40,008 nt of DNA from the NCBI GenBank assembly GCA_964565895.1, contig CAZMGT010000034.1, positions 1-40,008 on the forward strand, given 5' to 3'. The translations under genes were made by a program, and so were the position numbers. Source of the stretch: CAZMGT01 sp964565895. GTDB lineage: Bacteria; Armatimonadota; Zipacnadia; UBA1398; CAZMGT01. Below, in pieces: positions 32,715-40,008 of this stretch. Below the pieces are notes generated by a model. The model worked only from the letters and a program-made list of their open reading frames with translations, searched no databases and was not told the DNA's origin. Position 1 is the stretch's first letter; each line of letters starts with the position of its first letter.

Positions 32715-34799
32715 CTACTGCGCCGGCTCCAGCTTAATGTAGTCCACGCCCGCCATGTAGCGTTTGACGGCCTTTTCGTTTGCCCCGACGATCTCCAGGG
32801 TAAGCTTGTGCTGGCCCGCGGCGAGCTCAAACGTGCCCAAGCTCAGCGGCCCGCTGGGCACGACGTTTGGGCTGTAGAGGTCGATCGGCTCGCCCAGCTT
32901 TTCGCCGTCTAGGTAAAGCTGGACGATGCCATAGTCGCGCGCCTTCGTAAGCTGGACGACGAGCTTATACTTCCCCGCGTCACGCACGGGAAAGCCCAGG
33001 GTAAGCCTGTCGCCGGGCTTGGCGTTCGTCCACCACAGGTGGGCCAAGCCGCTCCACCCTTCGCCAAACGTCGCCAAGTCCTGCACACGGGCGCGCCCTC
33101 CGGTAGCCTCGACGACCTTTAGGCTCTCGCCCTCGAGCGCGCCAGCTACGCGGGGGACCTCCGGCTCCACCCAATAGCCCACACGCTCCTCAAGCGGCAC
33201 GGGCTCATATGGGTCGTTGCCCCCCGGCGCGAGATACCAGTAGGCAATGCACGCATAAAGCGTGGGCCGGCTGTTGGGGAAGTACTTCTCAATGCACGCC
33301 TCAAATGACTTCTGAAACGGCACGTTGTCCGTAATATGCCAGCGGTTGACCGAGACATGGCCGCGGTTGTTCATGGAGATCGTTTGGTTGTGGTAGCAGT
33401 TCTGGAACAGCTCCGGGGTGCACCACGCGTAGCCGAAATAGTCCTCGGAGCCCGTGCCGAAAGTCGAGGGGAACTTCTCGCCGTCGACAAAGAACTTCTC
33501 GTCGCCCTCGCCCCACCAGCGGCCCCTGGGGTTCCACACATGAAGCATAACGCCGCAATAGCGCCCGCGGCCCGTCGTCTTAAGCATCGTCCAGTCGATT
33601 TTCCGCTCAGGCTCGGTGGGCAAAAATGCGTCGCGGTGCCACTTCGCGTGAAACCGGCCCAACTGCTCCACGGGGCGGCTAAGCGGGGCGTGGGTAATCT
33701 CAAACGTCACCGTGCGCGCGACCTTGCCGTCGTTTGCCAGCTCAACAACGGCCCGCTTGGCGAACGGCATATACCAGTAGCAGTACCACCAGCCATCCTC
33801 GGTTAGCCCGAGGGGGAGCGAGCGATAGCGGTTGGCGCCGGCGGCCGTGCCGAAAAAGTCGCCAAACGGCGCCCATACACTGGGTTTGTCCTCGCCGTCC
33901 CAGAACATTCGCAGGACGAGCTCGCGCAGCACCGTGCGGTCCTCGGGCGAGGGAGGGAGGTCGAGCTTTGCGCGAATGCCGGTAATCGCCCGCGGGCCGC
34001 TAATCTCGACTACCCGCGCTACGGCGCCGGGCGCGACGGTAACGACCTTTTGCTCAACCACCTGCCCGGGGCGCTCCCCGGCAGGGTCTTTTCCGCAGTT
34101 TTGCAAAATGCGGTCCGCCTCGTCCAACGCGGCGTTCTCCTCGGGCGTTAGCTCGCGCTTGAACGTGGGCACCTTCGTCCCCTTGGGGAACGTGCTGTAG
34201 GTAAAGTGATAGTACCTCCCCCAGCCCTCGTCGGCGACGATTTTGCACGACTTTTGGTAGGGGATGGGCACGTAGCAGTTGCACCCGCGGGCGGTGATGT
34301 GCACGAGCGAGGGCCGGGTAAACGGCTCGTGCTTGCCGTCGAAATACGCGCTGAACGGGAGATCGACCGCGGGCTCTGCCGCGCCGTCGAGGTAGATGCG
34401 CACATGGCCCGCCTCGGCGCGCGCGGACCAAATGCGCCAAATGCACCCCGGCCCCTCCATCTCGGCGAGGACGTACTTGTCGCCTTCTTTGCGGATATAC
34501 TTGTCGCCGTCGCCGTTCGCCGCCCAGTCGATGTACTTTCCCGTGGCCTCGTCGTAGCGGCTGCGCCGATCGTAGCTCGACCACTGCGCGCAGCGCTCGC
34601 CCGGCTCGGGGAGCAGGGCCAGGCGCTCAAGGTCCGTCAGCCGGTTAATCAGATCCACATAGCTCAGCTCGCGCTGCTGCCCCGCTTGCTGGCTGGACAG
34701 GGGTAAGTGTACCTTGGCCACCCTCCCAATCTCCGCCTGAGCCAATGCCAAAGAAGCGCAAAATGCACACACGAGCGCCGCGATGGACAAAGCCCTCAC
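32715..34799 (-). CDS. Secreted DUF2961 (GH172 family) glycoside hydrolase with C-terminal carbohydrate-binding-like domain
   Basis: 694 residues from a GTG at 34799 (GGGTGAT five bases upstream), with signal peptide ALSIAALVCAFCASLALAQA. It has the canonical GH172 core: WWGEGDEKFFVDGEKFPS followed by FGTGSEDYFGYAW. Glu431 and Glu452 are 21 residues apart, as in the characterised difructose-anhydride/fructofuranosidase enzyme as I recall it (Glu270/Glu291), so the catalytic pair looks intact. The last ~140 residues form a beta-sandwich (TLGFPVRDAGKYKLVVQL, VQLYLDGEKLGEPIDLY, GQHKLTLEIVGAN), a typical galactose-binding-like accessory domain. The substrate is probably a furanoside, but which one is unknown. 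It is unlike the other GH172 (14454-16637) outside the core. Expressed alone, ending at the bidirectional terminator. Confidence 0.92.
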   Translation of the reverse strand: MRALSIAALVCAFCASLALAQAEIGRVAKVHLPLSSQQAGQQRELSYVDLINRLTDLERLALLPEPGERCAQWSSYDRRSRYDEATGKYIDWAANGDGDKYIRKEGDKYVLAEMEGPGCIWRIWSARAEAGHVRIYLDGAAEPAVDLPFSAYFDGKHEPFTRPSLVHITARGCNCYVPIPYQKSCKIVADEGWGRYYHFTYSTFPKGTKVPTFKRELTPEENAALDEADRILQNCGKDPAGERPGQVVEQKVVTVAPGAVARVVEISGPRAITGIRAKLDLPPSPEDRTVLRELVLRMFWDGEDKPSVWAPFGDFFGTAAGANRYRSLPLGLTEDGWWYCYWYMPFAKRAVVELANDGKVARTVTFEITHAPLSRPVEQLGRFHAKWHRDAFLPTEPERKIDWTMLKTTGRGRYCGVMLHVWNPRGRWWGEGDEKFFVDGEKFPSTFGTGSEDYFGYAWCTPELFQNCYHNQTISMNNRGHVSVNRWHITDNVPFQKSFEACIEKYFPNSRPTLYACIAYWYLAPGGNDPYEPVPLEERVGYWVEPEVPRVAGALEGESLKVVEATGGRARVQDLATFGEGWSGLAHLWWTNAKPGDRLTLGFPVRDAGKYKLVVQLTKARDYGIVQLYLDGEKLGEPIDLYSPNVVPSGPLSLGTFELAAGQHKLTLEIVGANEKAVKRYMAGVDYIKLEPAQ

Positions 34800-34835
34800 C
34801 GTGCATCACCCTTGTCGCTCTTATGTTTGGCGAGC

Positions 34836-34855
34836 AAAAACCCCGGCCTGTGGGG
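34836..34855 (-). terminator. Weak Rho-independent terminator candidate
   Basis: On the minus strand, CCCC, a 7-nt loop, GGGG and five T residues lie about 45 nt beyond the stop of the large secreted protein gene. The stem is only 4 bp, so activity is uncertain. Confidence 0.35.
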
Positions 34856-34900
34856 ATTCGCAGGGCAGGCGTCGCGCTCCTCTTTTGCCCAAGGAGAGGA

Positions 34901-37726
34901 TTAGCGCGGGGGCTGGGCGGCGTAGCGGATGTCGGGCATTGGGCCGCGATCCGGGTGCGCCACGCGAAACTGCAGCTTAAACACGCGCCCCGGGCATTCT
35001 ACCTTCACGAGAATCGCGTTCCACCCTCGGCGCAGGCGAATCGGCGCGCGCAGGCGGTCCGGAGCAAATCCCCCACGATGCGAGTTATGCTCGCTGAGCA
35101 CGAGCTCGCCGTTAACCCAGGCCTGCGCTCCGCCGTGGCAGCCGACAAACAGCCACGCCGCGCGCTCGTCCGGCGAAAAGACATAGCGCAGGCCATAGCC
35201 AAGCTGCATAAACGGCGACTGCCCGGGAGCGAGCAGCGCTTGCTGCAAGTCCACAGTATGGTTGCGCAGGGCGACCTTCTTCCAGCGCACGGGGCCGAAG
35301 CTCCCCTGATATGTCGCGTCGAGCCTAATCTCGCGCTCCGGGGGATAGGCCTTCTCGGTAATTTCCAGGTCGTTTTCGTTGGGAAACGGGCCGATGACGT
35401 AAACCTCGCCCTGCCCCTGGCGCGCGAGGATCTCCTGCGCGTTGGGCAGGCTGCGCGGCGGCAAGGCCTCCGCCCAGCGCACGCGCGAGACATAGCTCAG
35501 GCGCACCGCGCCGGCAAGGCCGGGGACCTTCCCCGGGAAGGGGTCGATCTTCCCGAACGACCGGCGGTCCAGCCCGCGGGGCATCTTCCAGCGGTGCCAC
35601 GTGGGCTCGATGGCCAAATCGCCGCGCAGCGCTTGAACGGTAGTTGTGTTGCTGAGGCGCCCGTCGCGCTCTAGGCCGAGGACAAACGGGCTCGCCCCCA
35701 AGCTCTCGGACACGAGTCGCACATAGCGCCGGGGCACCGCCCCGCGCAGGTAGCTATACATCGCCGCGATAATTCCCGCGCCCGGGCCGCTCATTTTGCC
35801 AACAGGGGCAATTTGCACCAGTTTTTCCGCCGGCTCGTCGAGCAAGAACGAGCGCAGGCGAACATAGCTGGGGAGGATATGGGCATCGTCGCGCGCCACG
35901 TGCTTGGCAAAGTGCGCCCGATATTCCGGCCGCTCCAGCTCCTCCTTAACGAGCGCCTTGAGGTGGTCGCGATAGAACCGGCCGACGTCGGGGTCGTGAA
36001 AGCGCACCCAGCGGTTAGTCGCTTGGCGCTCGCCGTGGCCCCAGGTCAGGCTGTCTACCTGCCACCCCGCGGTGTCGCCCCACATGTTTGTGGGGCATAT
36101 GTTTGGGGGCATCGGCTCGTAGAAGTGGTACGGCTGGAGCTCGTAAAAATACCGCCCCCCGACCTGCTTAACATAGTGCACGACGAGCTCCTTGGCGAAG
36201 ACATAGCAGCCGAAGAGGTATTCATCGAGGTCCCCAAGCTGCCACGCCATGCGCGCATAGGCCGACGCCGGCGGGGCCTCGTCGCCCATCTCGGCGATGG
36301 CAAACCGGCCTACGCCAATCCACTCGATCTCCTCGGGGGTAATGAAGTAGCGCTTAATCAGCGGCCAGCGCTCGCGCAAAAGCTCCCAGTCGCCGGTATA
36401 CTGGCCATAGGCCCAGATCGCCTGTAGGGCGTTGCTCGAGAACTTTCCCGCGTCGCCCCAGCTCCCCCAGGAGCCGATCCCGGGGCCGTGGAGAATGTAC
36501 TTGCCCCGGTGCGGAGTATATGGCCGGAGCACGTCGTGCTCGAAGTAAATGCGCAGGCTCGAGCACGCCCTGCGCCGCAGCTCCTCGGGGACAAGGGGCA
36601 GCGCCCGGCAATACCACACGTCGGCGACGATGTTCCAGCAGAAGTTCTTCCTGCTCCCGTGGTCGTAGCGGAAGCGCCAGGCCTCGGGAAACTTTTGTTC
36701 CATTGCCCGAACCAGCCGGCTGAGCGCCTCGGCGGCGATGGACCCAGGCTGTGCGGGCAGCTCAAGCTCCTCCAGCTCGTTCAGATATTGCAACACGCGC
36801 ATGTTAATCTCCAGGCGATCCACGCCCAGCGCGCCGACAAACGGCCCAAACGCCGTGGGATAATCCGGGTCGTAAATCGGCGCGGAGATCTCCATGGGAA
36901 AGCCCGGCGTGCGCCAGGCCAGGCCGAGCGTGGGGGGCAAAACGGCGAATTTCGTGGATGGCGTGCCCCAGTCGTCGCGCCACAGAAGCCAGCGGTAGTC
37001 TTGGCGAAAGGTAATCGTGTCCTGGGCGGGGTTTACCGAAAAGCTCTCTTGCATGGCCACGGGAAACGCGCGGAGCACCCGCGCCCACCAGTCGCAATGC
37101 TGAACGAGCTCCCGCGGAAAGCTCTTTCGCCACGTCCAGGGGTAGATGTTGCGCGAGGGCAGGCCATGCTCGCGCGCGAGGTCCGCCCCCGGCTGCGGAG
37201 GCTTGTAGTAGCCGAACAGGGGCATCTCGGCGATGTAGCCCGTGTCCTCGGCGGCAAAGGTAATCTCCAGCCCCTCGTCGCTTAGTGCCACGCGCCGCGG
37301 CCGCCGCTGGAGGGTGATATACCATGGGGCGTCAAACTGCTCGAACCCCTTGCACCCCGCGAACGAGGCGACGATCCACGGCGCGGCCATCTCGCCGCCG
37401 GCGATCGCTTCCCCACGGGAGACGGCGCGCACCCCGCCCGCTGTTTTTGTCACGAAAAAGCTCGGCGGCTCAGCGCCGTACTCACGAAGCCCTTCGAAAA
37501 ACACCACCCGGTCGCTCTTCGCGCGAAGCAATGCCGCGGGGCAAAGGGCCGTTTCGTAAACGCAAAAATCCTTGCTCTCCCACTGCTCCCGCCCGGCGAG
37601 CGGATCGCCCAGCGGCTGGGCGACATAGGGCACGCCTTGCCAGGAGCGCGCAGCTTGGGGAGTCTGCCCCATCGCCGCTGCGCAGCAGGCGCAAAGCAAA
37701 CAAACCGCCGCTCTGGCCCCGCTCAC
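34901..37726 (-). CDS. Large secreted six-hairpin-glycosidase-like protein with C-terminal galactose-binding-like domain
   Basis: 941 residues from a GTG at 37726 that overlaps the upstream stop (GTGA). A signal peptide (ARAAVCLLCACCAAAMG) precedes a beta-rich N-terminal part (to about residue 340). An all-helical middle (about 340-680) has repeated aromatic pairs and GPGIGSWGSWGDAGKFSSNALQAIWAY, TGDWELLRERWPLIKRYF and CPTNMWGDTAGWQVDSLTW. This resembles (alpha/alpha)6 glycosidases of the GH63/GH37/GH78 type, though I cannot place it in a family or name catalytic acids. The C-terminus (about 790-925) is a sandwich with VIGPFPNEND, FSPDERAAWLFVGCHGG and QAWVNGEL, typical of galactose-binding/PA14-like modules. 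It is co-translated with a small secreted protein. Carbohydrate-related function is likely; substrate unknown. Confidence 0.78.
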   Translation of the reverse strand: MSGARAAVCLLCACCAAAMGQTPQAARSWQGVPYVAQPLGDPLAGREQWESKDFCVYETALCPAALLRAKSDRVVFFEGLREYGAEPPSFFVTKTAGGVRAVSRGEAIAGGEMAAPWIVASFAGCKGFEQFDAPWYITLQRRPRRVALSDEGLEITFAAEDTGYIAEMPLFGYYKPPQPGADLAREHGLPSRNIYPWTWRKSFPRELVQHCDWWARVLRAFPVAMQESFSVNPAQDTITFRQDYRWLLWRDDWGTPSTKFAVLPPTLGLAWRTPGFPMEISAPIYDPDYPTAFGPFVGALGVDRLEINMRVLQYLNELEELELPAQPGSIAAEALSRLVRAMEQKFPEAWRFRYDHGSRKNFCWNIVADVWYCRALPLVPEELRRRACSSLRIYFEHDVLRPYTPHRGKYILHGPGIGSWGSWGDAGKFSSNALQAIWAYGQYTGDWELLRERWPLIKRYFITPEEIEWIGVGRFAIAEMGDEAPPASAYARMAWQLGDLDEYLFGCYVFAKELVVHYVKQVGGRYFYELQPYHFYEPMPPNICPTNMWGDTAGWQVDSLTWGHGERQATNRWVRFHDPDVGRFYRDHLKALVKEELERPEYRAHFAKHVARDDAHILPSYVRLRSFLLDEPAEKLVQIAPVGKMSGPGAGIIAAMYSYLRGAVPRRYVRLVSESLGASPFVLGLERDGRLSNTTTVQALRGDLAIEPTWHRWKMPRGLDRRSFGKIDPFPGKVPGLAGAVRLSYVSRVRWAEALPPRSLPNAQEILARQGQGEVYVIGPFPNENDLEITEKAYPPEREIRLDATYQGSFGPVRWKKVALRNHTVDLQQALLAPGQSPFMQLGYGLRYVFSPDERAAWLFVGCHGGAQAWVNGELVLSEHNSHRGGFAPDRLRAPIRLRRGWNAILVKVECPGRVFKLQFRVAHPDRGPMPDIRYAAQPPR

Positions 37727-38139
37727 CGTTTCCCGCCCCCTTGCTGCGGCTTGTCCGCGGGCTCGACCCAGCGCACGGTGGCCCTGTTCACCAGCTCCCC
37801 GGGGACGTTCACCACGCGCTGGCCCACACGCAGGGGCATGTTCTCCCACAGCCGCTTTACCACGGCGGTATACCACGGGGCGCGGATAACGTAGCCCGCT
37901 TGCACGCGCTCGATCGTTTCCGAAATTCCCCCCTGCTTTTCATACGGCGGCAGCTTCTCCAGCCGCAGGGTAACCGTTTGCCCTTCGGAGGTAGTCGCTT
38001 GGAACTGGGCATCTGCCGGCGCGACGGCTCCCTCGATCGTCCGCCCGTCCGTTGTCGTAATGCTCACCAGGAAGTACTGCGCGCACGCAGGGCGCGCAAG
38101 CAGAACAGCAAGCGAGGACAAAGCAACGGCCAAGCGCAC
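37723..38139 (-). CDS. Small secreted protein of unknown function
   Basis: 138 residues when started at the GTG at 38139, chosen because GGGTGGTGG lies five bases upstream and the signal peptide MRLAVALSSLAVLLARPACAQ follows at once. GTGs at 38151 and 38148 are alternatives. The mature part is about 118 residues, beta-rich (FLVSITTTDGRTIEGAV, GQTVTLRLEKLPPYEK, YVIRAPWYTAVV), with a Gly/Lys tail. The opening resembles the small SH3/Sm-like fold that begins with a DGRxIxG turn, but I cannot assign a family. Its stop overlaps the start of the large glycosidase-like gene, so the two are translationally coupled and may act together outside the cell. Confidence 0.65.
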   Translation of the reverse strand: MRLAVALSSLAVLLARPACAQYFLVSITTTDGRTIEGAVAPADAQFQATTSEGQTVTLRLEKLPPYEKQGGISETIERVQAGYVIRAPWYTAVVKRLWENMPLRVGQRVVNVPGELVNRATVRWVEPADKPQQGGGKR

Positions 38140-38219
38140 GGCGGCCACCACCCGCGTGTTCTGCGCAGAACCGTTCGCCGCGCGCGGGAAGCGATCCCTT
38201 CCCCGCGCCCGCAAAAGAA

Positions 38220-38248
38220 CTCTGCCGACCCCAGTGGGGCCGGCAGAG
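38220..38248 (-). terminator. Rho-independent terminator of the 2-oxoacid oxidoreductase operon
   Basis: Stem CTCTGCCG/CGGCAGAG, one mismatch, then CCCC/GGGG around a 3-nt loop. It is followed on the minus strand by TTCTTTT. It lies about 65 nt past the gamma-subunit stop codon and before the next gene's start. Confidence 0.88.
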
Positions 38249-38311
38249 GCAACGAGCGAGACGATTTCCAAAAGGCCCGCGCGCAGCGCAAGGCCGCCGG
38301 GCCGGCGCGCG

Positions 38312-38890
38312 CTACGAGGCGAGGAGCCCCGCCTCGACCTGCTCGCGCGCCTTCTTGCCCAGGGCAAAGCCCTCCTCAAGCGCTTTCAGGTTCGCCTCCT
38401 CGGTGCCCTTCGGCGCGCGCGAGAGCACCGCCGCGCGCAGCGCTTTTTCCGTAACCACCCGCGTAAGCGTGCACAGCGCGCCCAAGGCAACGACGTTTGC
38501 CGTAATCTGCTTCCCCACGACGTCGCGCGCGATGTCCGTAAACGGCATAACGAACGCGCGCGAGGTGGGCACGGATTTCACATAGTGCTCGTCGACCATG
38601 AGCACGCCTTCTTTTTTCAAGTCGTGAAAGTACTTGTCGCACGATTCTTGGTTTAGCGCGACGAGGATATCGAGGTTTGTCGCCTTGGGGTAGTCGATTT
38701 CCTCTGAGCTAATGACAACCTCGCTCTTGCTCGCTCCGCCGCGCGCCTCGGGGCCATAGCTGTTGGTCACGCACACCTCTTTGCCGTCGTAAATCGCCGC
38801 GGCCTCGCCGAGGATGACGCCGGCGAGCAACAGCCCCTGGCCGCCGGAGCCCGCTAGCCGGATTTTGACTCTGTCTTTTCCTTCAAACAC
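38312..38890 (-). CDS. korC: 2-oxoacid:acceptor oxidoreductase, gamma subunit
   Basis: 192 residues from a GTG at 38890 (GGAGGAGG upstream inside korB). The family pattern is clear: VKIRLAGSGGQGLLLAGVILGEAAA at the N-terminus, then NSYGPEARGGASKSEVVIS, NQESCDKYF and MVDEHYV. The gamma subunit forms the CoA-binding part of ferredoxin-dependent 2-oxoglutarate, pyruvate or branched-chain 2-oxoacid oxidoreductases. It overlaps the beta-subunit gene by 37 nt, so the complex is probably assembled from one mRNA. Which oxoacid is used is not decided by sequence; 2-oxoglutarate is suggested by the similarity pattern of the beta subunit. No delta (ferredoxin-like) subunit gene follows before the terminator. 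Confidence 0.93.
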   Translation of the reverse strand: MFEGKDRVKIRLAGSGGQGLLLAGVILGEAAAIYDGKEVCVTNSYGPEARGGASKSEVVISSEEIDYPKATNLDILVALNQESCDKYFHDLKKEGVLMVDEHYVKSVPTSRAFVMPFTDIARDVVGKQITANVVALGALCTLTRVVTEKALRAAVLSRAPKGTEEANLKALEEGFALGKKAREQVEAGLLAS

Positions 38891-39756
38891 TGCCGCTCAG
38901 CCTCCTCCGCGCCGCCCGCGGCGCGGCGCTCCTGCGCCCTGCGAATCACCTGTTCGTAAAGCTCCGTATACTCCGGCAGGTCGCGCTGCACCAAAATCCC
39001 GCGCAGCCACTTTCCCTCGCGCTCCTCGGGCGGCAACTTCTCCATCTGCTCCTTAGTTATGAAATGCTCCTTTTGCCACTTCAGCATCTCCACCGGCCCG
39101 CCCATCTTGTTCAGCCGGCCATAGTACGTGGGGCACTGCGTGATCGCGTCCACCACGGCAAACCCCTTGTGCTTCAGCGCCGCGGCGATCATCCGCTCCA
39201 GGTGCGTGACGTGATAGCACGTGGAGCGAGCGACGAACGTCGCTCCCGCGGCCGCGGCAAGGTCGCACACGTCAAACGGTTTTTCTACGTTGCCATAGGG
39301 CGCGGTCGTCGCGAAGTCGCCCGGGCCGGTGGTCGGCGAATACTGGCCGCCGGTCATCCCGTAGATGAAGTTGTTGAACACAATCACCGTCATGTCGATG
39401 TTCCGCCGCGCGGCGTGGATGAAGTGGTTGCCGCCGATGGCCACGGCGTCGCCGTCGCCGGTGACTACGATTACATGCAGGTGGGGCTTGGCCAGCTTAA
39501 CGCCGGTGCCAAAGGCGATCGCCCGGCCGTGGGTCGTGTGTAGCGTATTAAAGTCCACATAAGTCGGGGCGCGGCTAGAGCAGCCGATGCCCGAGATCAT
39601 CACGATCTCGTCGCGCTCCAGGCCCACCTCGTGGATCGCCCGCAGCAGGGCCCCAAGGACAATTCCATTGCCGCACCCCGCGCACCACACAAACGGAAAG
39701 CGCTTAGACGAGCGCAGGTAGTGGTGGATGACATCGATCGACGCAGGCGCTGGCAT
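38854..39756 (-). CDS. korB: 2-oxoacid:ferredoxin oxidoreductase, beta (thiamine diphosphate) subunit
   Basis: 300 residues from the ATG at 39756 (GGAGG nine bases upstream, inside the alpha-subunit end); the frame opens 45 nt earlier. FVWCAGCGNGIVLGALLRAI carries the two cysteines (Cys25, Cys28) that bind an iron-sulfur cluster. GIGCSSRAPTYVDFNTLHTTHGRAI is characteristic of KorB. The thiamine-diphosphate motif runs from GDGDAVAIGGNH (100-111) to VIVFNNFIYGMTGGQYSPTT. The enzyme decarboxylates a 2-oxoacid to acyl-CoA and reduces ferredoxin, working with the alpha and gamma subunits in the TCA or reverse-TCA context. A single base separates it from the alpha stop codon. Confidence 0.95.
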   Translation of the reverse strand: MPAPASIDVIHHYLRSSKRFPFVWCAGCGNGIVLGALLRAIHEVGLERDEIVMISGIGCSSRAPTYVDFNTLHTTHGRAIAFGTGVKLAKPHLHVIVVTGDGDAVAIGGNHFIHAARRNIDMTVIVFNNFIYGMTGGQYSPTTGPGDFATTAPYGNVEKPFDVCDLAAAAGATFVARSTCYHVTHLERMIAAALKHKGFAVVDAITQCPTYYGRLNKMGGPVEMLKWQKEHFITKEQMEKLPPEEREGKWLRGILVQRDLPEYTELYEQVIRRAQERRAAGGAEEAERQCLKEKTESKSG

Positions 39757-39757
39757 G

Positions 39758-40008
39758 CTAGGCCGCCTCCAAGATTGCGTCCAGAATTTCCTCGGGCTCA
39801 AACAGCTCGCTGTCCACCCGGCGCAGGGGATAGATTCTCGCCCGCCCCTGGTTTACGCGCTCCACCTCAAGCACCATCTGCCCGAAGTTCATCTCAGGAA
39901 CGATTACCGCGTTAACTTTGTCGAGCATTCTGCTCACCGGATAGTCCGGGAACGGCCAGAGGACCGTGGGCCGGAGCAGGCCGACCTTCGTTCCCCCCTG
40001 GCGGGCGA
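39758..40008 (-). CDS. korA: 2-oxoacid:ferredoxin oxidoreductase, alpha subunit (C-terminal fragment)
   Basis: Partial: only the last ~83 codons are in the window, and the gene continues beyond the right edge. The reading frame gives KVGLLRPTVLWPFPDYPV, then MLDKVNAVIVPEMNFGQMVLEVERV, ending DAILEAA with TAG at 39760-39758. This is the conserved C-terminal end of alpha subunits of the Kor/Vor type (LRPxTLWPFP and the E-x-N-x-GQ segment). It is first in the operon visible here, directly followed by the beta and gamma subunit genes. Confidence 0.9.
   Translation of the reverse strand, partial: ARQGGTKVGLLRPTVLWPFPDYPVSRMLDKVNAVIVPEMNFGQMVLEVERVNQGRARIYPLRRVDSELFEPEEILDAILEAA

Overview
The window is GC-rich bacterial chromosome with long, dense coding runs on both strands. 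I saw no rRNA, tRNA, CRISPR array or recognisable transposon. Two DUF2961/GH172 proteins, a DUF6785-type membrane protein, several secreted glycosidase-like proteins, Gfo/Idh oxidoreductases and sugar-isomerase TIM barrels suggest an oligotrophic, polysaccharide-degrading lineage. Armatimonadota or a similar under-cultured phylum would fit, but this is an inference from gene content. A 100-N scaffold gap (21396-21495) shows this is a draft or metagenomic assembly.

Layout. 1-5950 (minus): a response-regulator diguanylate cyclase, then a tight run of Gfo/Idh oxidoreductase, TatD nuclease, a secreted stalk-domain protein and a secreted clan GH-A glycosidase that leaves the window on the left. 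6040-8977: a leaderless O-antigen-ligase-like membrane protein, a small membrane-anchored protein lying antisense to its 3' end, and an HD-domain hydrolase. 9276-11577 (plus): two overlapping lipoprotein genes, one with a BACON-like domain and one a TolB-like propeller. 11613-16637 (minus): an apparent sugar-utilisation operon of secreted GH172, a multi-spanning DUF6785 protein and a sugar-isomerase-like TIM barrel. 16772-19791: an SDR-type epimerase and a penicillin/AHL acylase whose stop codons overlap. 20006-21106: a visibly AT-richer stand-alone HsdR-N nuclease whose 5' end looks broken. 21265-23897 (minus): a GH101/GH129-like glycosidase split by the assembly gap. It reads through cleanly if the 55-bp repeat flanking the gap is collapsed.

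24052-27432 (plus) is the most unusual part. A nucleoside hydrolase is followed by a class I isoprenoid-synthase-fold protein, a 72-residue leader-peptide-like protein (ATGA overlap) and a geranylgeranyl-reductase-like flavoprotein. The order recalls comQ-comX (a prenyl-synthase-fold enzyme next to its peptide), but nothing I recognise matches the full set.

27429-30272 (minus): ftsZ, rhomboid protease and amidohydrolase, behind a near-consensus promoter and a 165-nt leader. 30567-32620 (plus): XerC/D-type recombinase and a second Gfo/Idh enzyme, ending at a bidirectional terminator shared with a second GH172 gene (32715-34799, minus). 34901-38139 (minus): a coupled pair, a small secreted protein and a 941-residue secreted six-hairpin-glycosidase-like protein. 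38312-40008 (minus): a 2-oxoacid:ferredoxin oxidoreductase operon (alpha partial, beta, gamma) closed by a terminator.
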